From NCBI GenBank assembly GCA_050123335.1, contig JASFHH010000007.1:1-57740 (forward strand): a stretch of 57,740 nt of DNA, given 5' to 3'. The notes beneath the pieces are model-generated. The model worked only from the letters and a program-made list of their open reading frames with translations, did not search any database and was not told the origin of the DNA. Numbering within the stretch: position 1 is the stretch's first letter; the number at the start of each line of letters is the position of its first letter. This DNA is from JASFHF01 sp050123335. Lineage in GTDB: Bacteria > Pseudomonadota > Gammaproteobacteria > UBA12402. Both the position numbers and the translations under genes were made by a program. Below are positions 8,291 to 15,108 of this stretch, piece after piece.

Positions 8291-8662
8291 ATGTCAGATA
8301 TACTTACAATGTTTTGGACAATAATAAAAAATTTATTTAAAAAGTCAGCATGTGATATGTACCCAGTGAAAAAACCCGAGCTTTATGAACAATCTAAAGG
8401 ATGTATAGGAATTAATGCTCCTGATTGCATATTATGTTCATTGTGTGCTAAAAAATGTCCTACACATGCGCTTACAGTAGATCGAGAAGCGCGTACCTGG
8501 GCGATTGAGCGTGGTAAATGTATTTTATGTAATCGTTGTGTCGAAGTTTGCCCAAAAAAATGTTTGATGATGGGGCAACAATATGCTGGACCAGTGGTAG
8601 AACAAAAATCTGAGGTTGTAAATATTCCTGAACAGGCGAAGCCAACAGAAAAATCTGAATAA
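8291..8662 (+). CDS. Ferredoxin-type 2x[4Fe-4S] hydrogenase subunit (EchF/CooX-like)
   Basis: A 123-residue protein with two ferredoxin motifs, CILCSLCAKKCP and CILCNRCVEVCPKKC, predicted to carry electrons from soluble ferredoxin to the small subunit. I chose the ATG at 8291 because GGAGA lies about 10 nt upstream; the frame also stays open to a TTG at 8270 inside the previous gene. A positively charged N-terminal segment precedes the clusters, and the tail after the second motif is acidic and low-complexity. It completes the six-gene Ech-type set. Confidence 0.9.
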   Translation: MSDILTMFWTIIKNLFKKSACDMYPVKKPELYEQSKGCIGINAPDCILCSLCAKKCPTHALTVDREARTWAIERGKCILCNRCVEVCPKKCLMMGQQYAGPVVEQKSEVVNIPEQAKPTEKSE

Positions 8663-8675
8663 ACCTGATGGGTGA

Positions 8676-8773
8676 GCGCCTCTAAAAATTAGGATTTTTA
8701 TTTCAAGACGAGGCGCACCATTTTCGAAAAGCGCAGTTTATAAATAATAAATGAGCATTTGAGAAAATGGCGC
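8676..8773. repeat. Compound hairpin between the Ech-type operon and hypA
   Basis: Three nested or adjacent stems: GCGCCTC (8676-8682) with GAGGCGC (8710-8716), TAAAAAT-TAGG-ATTTTTA between them, and GCACCATTTTC (8715-8725) with GAAAATGGCGC (8763-8773, one mismatch). No T-run follows, so a plain intrinsic terminator is unlikely. It resembles the other palindromic elements of this window and could attenuate or protect the polycistronic mRNA. Confidence 0.55.
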
Positions 8774-8817
8774 AACGAAGGATTGGAATAAAAAGACAAT
8801 TTATTAGAGACGCTCAT

Positions 8818-9162
8818 ATGCATGAATTTAGTATAATGCAGGGTATCTTCAAACTGCTTGAAGATATTGCTGCAAAAAATAATTTGATAAAAATAAACAA
8901 AGTTATACTAAGGATTGGTAAATTACGGCAAGTTTTCCCCGATTTTTTGCGGTTTGCTTTTGAAAATATATCGCAAAATACGTTTGCTGATGGTGCAGAG
9001 TTAATTATTGAGGAAATACCAATCACCATGCGTTGCGAGTCGTGTAATCAAAAATTTACCGTAGAGCATCACACTTATATTTGTCCAGTATGTGGTGCAA
9101 CAAAATTGGAATTATTAACAGGAAAAGAAATATTAATCGCTAGTGTAGAAGGCGAAACGTGA
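8818..9162 (+). CDS. hypA: Hydrogenase/nickel maturation factor HypA
   Basis: A 114-residue Ni chaperone. The start at 8818 gives the invariant MHE N-terminus, whose His2 binds nickel; the longer ORF start at 8767 lies in a hairpin and would bury this motif. The zinc site is CESC followed by CPVC, giving the usual four cysteines. HypA works with HypB to insert Ni into the large subunits; both hydrogenases flanking it are plausible clients. A weak AGAGA site lies upstream. Confidence 0.95.
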   Translation: MHEFSIMQGIFKLLEDIAAKNNLIKINKVILRIGKLRQVFPDFLRFAFENISQNTFADGAELIIEEIPITMRCESCNQKFTVEHHTYICPVCGATKLELLTGKEILIASVEGET

Positions 9163-9165
9163 AAA

Positions 9166-9232
9166 GGGGCCGGGTCTTTACTTATTACAAGTGCTTTGCT
9201 TGTTGCTTTGTAATAAGTAAAGACCCGGCCCC
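9166..9232. repeat. Palindromic element, family A copy 1
   Basis: Perfect 25-bp arms beginning GGGGCCGGGTCTTTAC, with a 17-nt loop, between hypA and hypB. Diverged copies are at 23790-23857, 40319-40386 and 42825-42883; all share TTTAC...ATTACAA in the arm. It lies within a gene cluster, so it is probably a mobile hairpin rather than the end of a transcription unit. Confidence 0.9.
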
Positions 9233-9251
9233 CTGAAGACGGAAATTTATT

Positions 9252-9908
9252 ATGCCAATAAAAATAATGCAAAACGTTCTAGAAGCTAACGACAGCAAAG
9301 CTGCAGAGTTGCGTGATTTATTGCGTGACAAAGGCATTCTTATGCTTAATTTAATTAGTTCACCGGGTTCGGGTAAAACTACTTTGCTGGAAAAAACGGT
9401 TCCTAAACTTTGCGATAAGTATAAAGTTGCGATTATTGAAGGGGATGTAGAGACTGATCGTGATATGCTTCGACTCGCTCGGTTTGAAGTGCCGATTGCT
9501 TTGATCAATACTAGCGGTGCTTGTCATTTAGAATCAGTTAGCATTGAAAAGGCGTTTACGTCGCTTGATTTAAATAATTTAGATTTAATTATAGTCGAAA
9601 ATGTAGGTAATTTAGTGTGTCCTGCCGAGTTTGATATTGGTGAGGATGTTAAAGTGGCTTTGGTTAGTGTGCCAGAGGGTGATGATAAAGTAATTAAGTA
9701 TCCATTGCTATTTAGAGAAGCAGAGCTTGCGGTTTTAAATAAAATTGACTTATTAGAGCATTCAGGTTTTAATATGGAGTCTTTTTATACTGATTTACAG
9801 CAAGTTAATGCTAATCTTGAAGTGATTGAAATGTCTTGTAAGCAGGATGTTGGTGTAGATAAATGGATTGGTTGGTTGGAACAGCGAATTTTAGCTAAAA
9901 AACGGTAA
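9252..9908 (+). CDS. hypB: Hydrogenase nickel-insertion GTPase HypB
   Basis: A 218-residue SIMIBI-class GTPase. The Walker A motif is GSGKTT at residues 39-44. EGDVETDRD, GACHLES (the Cys-His pair of the dimer-interface metal site), ENVGNLVCPAEFDIGE and NKIDLL follow in order. The histidine-rich N-terminal tail of some HypB proteins is absent, so it delivers rather than stores nickel. It follows hypA, separated only by a palindromic element. HypC, D, E and F are not in the window and must be encoded elsewhere if the hydrogenases are active. Confidence 0.95.
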   Translation: MPIKIMQNVLEANDSKAAELRDLLRDKGILMLNLISSPGSGKTTLLEKTVPKLCDKYKVAIIEGDVETDRDMLRLARFEVPIALINTSGACHLESVSIEKAFTSLDLNNLDLIIVENVGNLVCPAEFDIGEDVKVALVSVPEGDDKVIKYPLLFREAELAVLNKIDLLEHSGFNMESFYTDLQQVNANLEVIEMSCKQDVGVDKWIGWLEQRILAKKR

Positions 9909-9924
9909 TGAAAGGAAATAAAAA

Positions 9925-10947
9925 ATGAGTAAATTGTTAAAAATGTCAAAGGCTGATATGTTGAAGTCTATTGATAAAGCAGTAGCTAATTATAAAGTAG
10001 CTGCTTTAACTAAAAAAAACGGTCAGCCGAAATATGATTATGTATCTAATGGTAGGGAAGTGATGTTGAATTATGTGCCGACAATACTTTCTCCAAAGAA
10101 ATTTTTCTTTCCACAGGATGAGGTTTTTTTGGAATATACTGCCGATGGCAAAGTGGATCCGAAAATATCCGCAGAACCATTATTATTATTTGGAATAAGG
10201 CCCTGTGATTTAAATGCAATAAAAGTTTTGGATGAGGCATTTGCGGAAAGCAATGGTGATCCTAATTATTTAGCAAAACGTGAAAAGTCAGTCATTGTTG
10301 GTATTGATTGTAAAAAAATATGTGATGAAAATGCTTTTTGTTACAAAGTTAGGGCGAATTATGCAGCTGGTGGATGTGATGTGATGCTGTATGAATATGG
10401 TAGTGATTATTTAGTTGAATCGATGACTGATAAAGGCGAGAAATTCTGTAAAAAATATTTGGCTATTGCAAAAACTGACGGGCAGGATAAAACAAAATAC
10501 GATGAGGAAAAAAAACAAGGTTTTGCTGGAACGGAAACATTTGAAAATTTAGATAAATTACCAGAAGTTTTTGAGAAAAATAAAGACCATGCAGTTTGGG
10601 AGGAAGAAGGTAAAAAATGTCTAAGTTGTGGTTCTTGTATTATGGTATGTCCAACTTGTTATTGTTTTGATGTTGCTGATGAATTAGCATTAAGTCTAAA
10701 AAAAGGTGAAAGAATTCGTCGTTGGGATGCATGTATGTTAAGTTCATTTGCAGTTGTAGCTGGAGGAGAAAGTTTTAGACCTGAGGCTAAACAACGCTTG
10801 CATCATCGGCTTGACCGCAAATTTAATTTCTTAATGAAAAAACATAACCAATCGGTTTGTGTTGGTTGTGGGCGATGTGTGCGTGCTTGCCTTGCGGATA
10901 TTAGTCCAAAAAAAATCGTAGAAAAAATTGTTGGTGAAGGAGAATAA
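9925..10947 (+). CDS. Group 3b-type hydrogenase beta subunit (4Fe-4S electron-transfer, HydB-like)
   Basis: A 340-residue iron-sulfur protein of the sulfhydrogenase beta/anaerobic sulfite reductase A family. Two C-terminal cluster motifs are visible: CLSCGSCIMVCPTCYCF and CVGCGRCVRACL. The N-terminal half carries the family segment LLFGIRPCDLNAIKVLDEAF with further cysteines. Role: passes electrons between the flavin subunit and the small subunit. It is first of four co-directional genes (beta, gamma, delta, alpha) with 3 nt or less between stops and starts, the standard order for group 3b enzymes. AGGAAAT precedes the start. Confidence 0.9.
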   Translation: MSKLLKMSKADMLKSIDKAVANYKVAALTKKNGQPKYDYVSNGREVMLNYVPTILSPKKFFFPQDEVFLEYTADGKVDPKISAEPLLLFGIRPCDLNAIKVLDEAFAESNGDPNYLAKREKSVIVGIDCKKICDENAFCYKVRANYAAGGCDVMLYEYGSDYLVESMTDKGEKFCKKYLAIAKTDGQDKTKYDEEKKQGFAGTETFENLDKLPEVFEKNKDHAVWEEEGKKCLSCGSCIMVCPTCYCFDVADELALSLKKGERIRRWDACMLSSFAVVAGGESFRPEAKQRLHHRLDRKFNFLMKKHNQSVCVGCGRCVRACLADISPKKIVEKIVGEGE

Positions 10948-10950
10948 TTG

Positions 10951-11811
10951 ATGAATACAAAGTTAGATTTACAAAAACCAAATGAAAAATTGTATGTGCC
11001 TGAGCCTGCAAAAATAGTTGAGCTTAAGGATTTTACTGCCCAAGACAAGTATTTTAAATTGGAATTACTGAGTGGTAAAAGTTTAGGAAATGTTCCTGGG
11101 CAGTTTGTGCAAGTATCAGTGCTTGGGGTTGGTGAGGCGCCGATTTCTATTTCTTCGCCTCCACGTGATGATAATATTTTTGAATTATGTCTTAGAGCGG
11201 TTGGTGATGTGACTAACAAATTACATAGCTTAAAAGTTGATGATATTGTTCATATTAGAGGCCCATTTGGTCATGGCTTTGATGATACGATTCAGGAGAG
11301 AATGCAAGGCAAACATCTGATGATTATAGCTGGAGGAATTGGTTATGCTCCGCTGCGTTCTTTAATTAACAAAGTAATTCCAGAAAAAGAAAAATATAAA
11401 AAGATTTCTATTTTGTTTGGTTGTAAAACTCCAGGCGAAAGATTGTATGTTGATGAGTTAGAGGAAATTTCCAAAATTGGCGGCAATGTAGAATTATTAG
11501 AAACAGTTGATCATGCAGATGAAAATTGGAAAGGAAATGTTGGTGTTATTACTACACTTATTCCAAAAGTAGAATGTGATCCAGCTAATACGATTGCTGC
11601 GATGGTTGGTCCGCCGATTATGTTTAAGTTCGTAATCAAAACGTTGAAGGATATAAGTGTTCCTGATGAAAATATTTATATGTCGCTTGAGCGCAGAATG
11701 AAATGCGGTGTTGGCAAGTGCGGTCATTGCCAAATTGGAGGCGTATATACTTGTCAAGAAGGGCCGGTATTTAATTATGCTGATGTCCTAAATAATGAGG
11801 AGGTGTTTTAA
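10951..11811 (+). CDS. Group 3b-type hydrogenase gamma subunit (FAD/NAD(P)-binding, HydG-like)
   Basis: A ferredoxin-reductase-like subunit of 286 residues. FAD-binding segment PGQFVQVSVLGVGEAPISIS, NAD(P)-binding loop IIAGGIGYAPLRSL, and a C-terminal [2Fe-2S] site CGVGKCGHCQIGGVYTC. The ATG at 10951 follows AGGAG by 9 nt; a TTG at 10948 is also in frame but poorly placed. It provides the NAD(P)H exchange site of the hydrogenase; which of NADH or NADPH is used cannot be read from the sequence alone. Confidence 0.9.
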   Translation: MNTKLDLQKPNEKLYVPEPAKIVELKDFTAQDKYFKLELLSGKSLGNVPGQFVQVSVLGVGEAPISISSPPRDDNIFELCLRAVGDVTNKLHSLKVDDIVHIRGPFGHGFDDTIQERMQGKHLMIIAGGIGYAPLRSLINKVIPEKEKYKKISILFGCKTPGERLYVDELEEISKIGGNVELLETVDHADENWKGNVGVITTLIPKVECDPANTIAAMVGPPIMFKFVIKTLKDISVPDENIYMSLERRMKCGVGKCGHCQIGGVYTCQEGPVFNYADVLNNEEVF

Positions 11812-12572
11812 TGGCTAAACCAAGAGTTGCATTTTTTGATTTTTCATGTTGCGAAGGTTGTCAGTTGTGTGCGCTTGATTTAACGCCGGAACAATTATTG
11901 GATTTATTAAATGTGATTGATATTGTTGAATTTCGTGAAGCCATCAGTGAGAAAGCTGGTGATGCTGGTTATGATGTTGCAATTGTTGAAGGTTCGATCA
12001 CGCGTGATAGTGATATTCCAAGATTGAAGAAAATTCGTGAAACTGCCAAAATTCTTATTACTTTGGGGTCTTGTTCGACGATAGCTGGTATTAATGCGTT
12101 GAAAAATTTTCAGACAAAAGAAGAATATCAAACAGCAGTTTATCCTGATGATCCAACTAAATATGAAACTGCTACTGCGCGTGCTGTTACTGAAATTGTT
12201 AAAGTTGATGCATTCATTCCAGGTTGTCCGATTGATACTGGTGAATTTGTGCGTGTGGTTAAGAATTTAGTTTTAGGTAAAGATCCTGCGATTCCAACTC
12301 ATCCGGTTTGTGTTGAATGTAAGAAAAATGAAAATGTTTGTGTATATGAAAAAGGTATTCAATGTTTAGGTCCGGTGATTCGTGCTGGATGCAATGCGCG
12401 TTGTCCAAGTAATGGCGGATATTGTTTTGGTTGTCGTGGAATCATTCCTGAGCCAAACTTAAATTCACAACAAGATATTATGCAAAAATACAATCTTACT
12501 GTTGAGCAAATGAAAGATAAATTTAAATTATTCCTCGAAAGAAATAAGGAGGTATTTCCTAATGACAAATAA
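11811..12572 (+). CDS. Group 3b-type hydrogenase delta (small) subunit
   Basis: A 253-residue small subunit. The proximal cluster ligands start with SCCEGCQLC near residue 11, continue through TLGSCSTIAG and FIPGCPIDTGE. The C-terminal half adds a cysteine-rich region (CVECKKNENVC, CLGPVIRAGCNARCP, CFGCRG) for further Fe-S clusters. That arrangement is characteristic of group 3 rather than group 4 enzymes. The start overlaps the gamma stop by one base. It pairs with the alpha subunit directly downstream. Confidence 0.92.
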   Translation: MAKPRVAFFDFSCCEGCQLCALDLTPEQLLDLLNVIDIVEFREAISEKAGDAGYDVAIVEGSITRDSDIPRLKKIRETAKILITLGSCSTIAGINALKNFQTKEEYQTAVYPDDPTKYETATARAVTEIVKVDAFIPGCPIDTGEFVRVVKNLVLGKDPAIPTHPVCVECKKNENVCVYEKGIQCLGPVIRAGCNARCPSNGGYCFGCRGIIPEPNLNSQQDIMQKYNLTVEQMKDKFKLFLERNKEVFPNDK

Positions 12573-13866
12573 AAATGTAAATGTCAATGTGCACCATATT
12601 ACGCGGGTTGAAGGTCATGGTAATATTAAAGTTGATGTGCAAAATGGCGAATTAAAAGAATGTAAACTTGAAATTGTGGAAGCTCCGCGTTTTTTTGAGG
12701 CAATGTTAAAAGGTCGTCATTATGATGAAGCTGCATTAATCACCAGTAGAATTTGTGGTATTTGCTCTGCGGGTCATCAATTAGCATCACTTGCGGCATC
12801 AGAAGATGCGTTTGGCATTCAAATTTCTGAACAAGAAAAATGTTTACGCCGTTTACTGAATGTTGGAGAATATTTCGAGAGCCATGTGCTGCATGTTTAT
12901 TTTCTTGCAGTGCCAGATTTTGTTGGCGCAAAATCAGTATTGCCATTAGTTAATACGCACAAAGATGTTGTTGTTAGAGCATTACAATTGAAAAAACTTG
13001 GTCATCACGTTGGTAATTTAATCGCAGGTCGGTTAATTCATTCCATGGCGACTAATGTTAAAGCAATGACTAAAATTCCAACCGATGCAATTTTAGAAGA
13101 AATCATTGATAGTTTGAAAAAAGCTAAGAAACAGCTGAAAGAAGATATCAAAACCTTACAAACTTTAAAAGTTCCTGCCTTTGAGCGTGAGACTGAATAT
13201 GTTTCATTATATAAACCAGGAGATTATGCTCTTATATGGGGAAATATTTATTCTAGCGATACTGGTGAAACATCTTATAAAAATTATTTAGAGATGACTA
13301 ATGAATATTTAGTCGATCATTCAACCGCAAAACGTACCAAACATCATCGTGATTCATTTATGGTTGGAGCGTTAGCTCGTTTCAATAACAGTCATGAGTG
13401 GTTATCAAATGATGCTAAACAAGCGGCTGCTGATTTAGGTTTAAAAGCTCCTTGTTATAATTCATATATGATTACGGTAGCGCAATTTGTAGAATTATTC
13501 CATATTGCTGATGATGGAATTAAAGCAGCGGAAGAATTACTTAATATGCAGCGCAAACTAGAGGATCGATCATTCTCAGTTAAAGCTGGCACTGGAGTTG
13601 GTGCGGTCGAAGTTCCGCGTGGTATTTTATATCACGAATATACTTATGATGATAAAGGTTATATGCAAAAAGCTAACTGCATTATTCCAACCGGACAAAA
13701 CTTAAATAACATTGAAAATGATTTCAGGGCATTGCTTCCAACGGTTTTGGATAAATCGCAAGAAGAAATCACTTTGTTGTTGGAAATGATGGTGCGAGCA
13801 TATGACCCATGTATTTCATGTTCGACGCATATTCTTGATGTGGAATTTGTAAACGGTGACCAATAA
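12562..13866 (+). CDS. Group 3b-type hydrogenase alpha (catalytic large) subunit
   Basis: A 434-residue NiFe catalytic subunit. Ligands are C65 and C68 (SRICGICSAGHQ) and C417 and C420 (YDPCISCSTH). Eleven residues follow H423 (ILDVEFVNGDQ). This is the extension normally removed by a dedicated endopeptidase after Ni insertion, and the matching protease gene overlaps the 3' end. The N-terminal ITRVEGHG segment is the L0 motif of the family. It overlaps the delta gene by 11 nt. Group 3b enzymes are soluble, bidirectional and NAD(P)-linked, some also reducing sulfur. Confidence 0.93.
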   Translation: MTNKNVNVNVHHITRVEGHGNIKVDVQNGELKECKLEIVEAPRFFEAMLKGRHYDEAALITSRICGICSAGHQLASLAASEDAFGIQISEQEKCLRRLLNVGEYFESHVLHVYFLAVPDFVGAKSVLPLVNTHKDVVVRALQLKKLGHHVGNLIAGRLIHSMATNVKAMTKIPTDAILEEIIDSLKKAKKQLKEDIKTLQTLKVPAFERETEYVSLYKPGDYALIWGNIYSSDTGETSYKNYLEMTNEYLVDHSTAKRTKHHRDSFMVGALARFNNSHEWLSNDAKQAAADLGLKAPCYNSYMITVAQFVELFHIADDGIKAAEELLNMQRKLEDRSFSVKAGTGVGAVEVPRGILYHEYTYDDKGYMQKANCIIPTGQNLNNIENDFRALLPTVLDKSQEEITLLLEMMVRAYDPCISCSTHILDVEFVNGDQ

Positions 13867-14302
13867 AACTCTTATTCTTGGAGTAGGGAATACATGGCGC
13901 CGCGATGATGGTGTTGGTATCGAAGCAATTGAATTATTGCGGCAAGAAAATTTGCCCAATGTTGACTTGATTGATGGCGGAATCGATGGTTTAAGTTTAA
14001 TCGATACTATAAAGCAATATCAGCAAGCGATTATTATTGATGCAGTTGATATGCAGCTAACGCCAGGAACAGTTAAATCATTTGATGCGGAAGAAGCAAG
14101 AATAAAAATTAAACATGATGCACTTTCAACTCATGGTTTTGGGTTAGCAGAAGTTATTGGATTGTTAGAAAAATTGGGTTGCAATACGGAAATAAAAATT
14201 ATTGGAGTACAGCCGCAGGATATTTCATTTGGGGAAGGGGTGACTGAACCTGTTAAAGCTAGTTTGTTGGAAATTGTTAAGTTGTGCAGGAGTATTTTAT
14301 GA
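13856..14302 (+). CDS. [NiFe] hydrogenase maturation endopeptidase (HyaD/HycI family)
   Basis: A 148-residue protease with the family N-terminus LILGVGNTWRRDDGVGIEAI, whose Asp and Glu residues sense nickel. It also has LIDGGIDGL, the VDAVDM strand and the later STHGFGLAEVIGLL segment with its conserved His. It would remove the 11-residue tail of the alpha subunit, since the group 4 large subunit here lacks a tail. The start is GTG overlapping the alpha stop codon region; no ATG is available near the conserved N-terminus. Confidence 0.92.
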   Translation: MTNKTLILGVGNTWRRDDGVGIEAIELLRQENLPNVDLIDGGIDGLSLIDTIKQYQQAIIIDAVDMQLTPGTVKSFDAEEARIKIKHDALSTHGFGLAEVIGLLEKLGCNTEIKIIGVQPQDISFGEGVTEPVKASLLEIVKLCRSIL

Positions 14303-14967
14303 ACCACGCAATCACAATTTTAATTTTATCAGCATTACCAATCGGCGCTATTCATACATTGACCGGCCCGGATCATTATGTACCGTTTATTGCGTTATCT
14401 AAAGCGCGTCAGTGGTCGATGCTAAAAACTGCAATAATTACTTTGTTATGTGGTATTGGTCATGTAGTTTCTGCAGTAATCTTAGGTTTAGTTGGTGTTG
14501 CGCTTGGTTATACCTTGAGTAGAATTTCATTCATTGCTGATTTTCGTAATAGCATTGCAGCGTGGTTATTAATTGGTTTTGGTTTGGCGTATTTTTTGTG
14601 GGGGTTGCGGGTTGCGTTTAAAAATAAACGCCATCAACATTTTCATTTGATTGGTCATAAACATCATCACAAAAAAAGCTGGAAAGAATTGACGCCGTGG
14701 ATTTTATTTATCCTATTTGTGTTGGGTCCGTGTGAACAGTTGATTCCGTTAATCGTGTATCCGGCGGTTAAGGAGATGTATTTTGCGGTATTTATCATTG
14801 CGTTATTATTTGGTATGGCTACTATTATCACGATGATCAGTGTGGTTTTAATGTCGGTTTATGGTACGCATCTCATCAAAATTAAGTTTCTCGAAAGATA
14901 CGGTCAAGCCACTGCTGGTGCAGTGATTTGTAGTGTTGGCATCATCATTAAAGCGTTTGGCTTGTAG
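14299..14967 (+). CDS. NicO/HupE-like membrane nickel transporter
   Basis: A 222-residue membrane protein with about six helices. The first helix carries HTLTGPDHYVPF, a variant of the His-x4/5-Asp-His signature of NiCoT/NicO/UreH-type metal carriers. A histidine-rich loop (HQHFHLIGHKHHHKK) between helices is typical of metal loading. The start at 14299 follows AGGAG by 6 nt and overlaps the protease stop (ATGA). As the last gene of the hydrogenase island it most likely supplies nickel for both enzymes; cobalt is the alternative. Confidence 0.82.
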   Translation: MNHAITILILSALPIGAIHTLTGPDHYVPFIALSKARQWSMLKTAIITLLCGIGHVVSAVILGLVGVALGYTLSRISFIADFRNSIAAWLLIGFGLAYFLWGLRVAFKNKRHQHFHLIGHKHHHKKSWKELTPWILFILFVLGPCEQLIPLIVYPAVKEMYFAVFIIALLFGMATIITMISVVLMSVYGTHLIKIKFLERYGQATAGAVICSVGIIIKAFGL

Positions 14968-15069
14968 TTTTTGGCCTAAACAGTGCAAATAGTTTTGTTT
15001 TAAAAATAAAAAGTTATATTTTTTTGGTATTTAAGAAAACCTTAAGATTAGTCGTCTAAACTAAGGTTA

Positions 15070-15097
15070 TTGTCATTGAAAATATGTAAAATAATAT
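15070..15097 (+). promoter_or_regulatory. Possible promoter of the repeat/protease gene
   Basis: TTGTCA, a 16-nt spacer and TAATAT, ending 11 nt before the ATG at 15109. The transcript would start almost at the start codon, and no Shine-Dalgarno site is visible, so translation would be leaderless or nearly so. Confidence 0.3.
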
Positions 15098-15108
15098 AGA
15101 AAAATATA

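Noticed and set aside
3598..8662. Complex I (nuo) fragment instead of a hydrogenase
   Set aside because: The large subunit keeps both NiFe CxxC pairs, and the gene set and sizes match Ech/Coo hydrogenases.
8767..8817. Longer hypA start giving 17 extra residues
   Set aside because: The extension lies in and after a hairpin and would bury the His2 nickel ligand; ATG 8818 gives the canonical MHE terminus.
9166..9232. Reading the hypA-hypB hairpin as an intrinsic terminator
   Set aside because: No T-run follows, related copies lie inside other operons, and hypB would be cut off from its partner.
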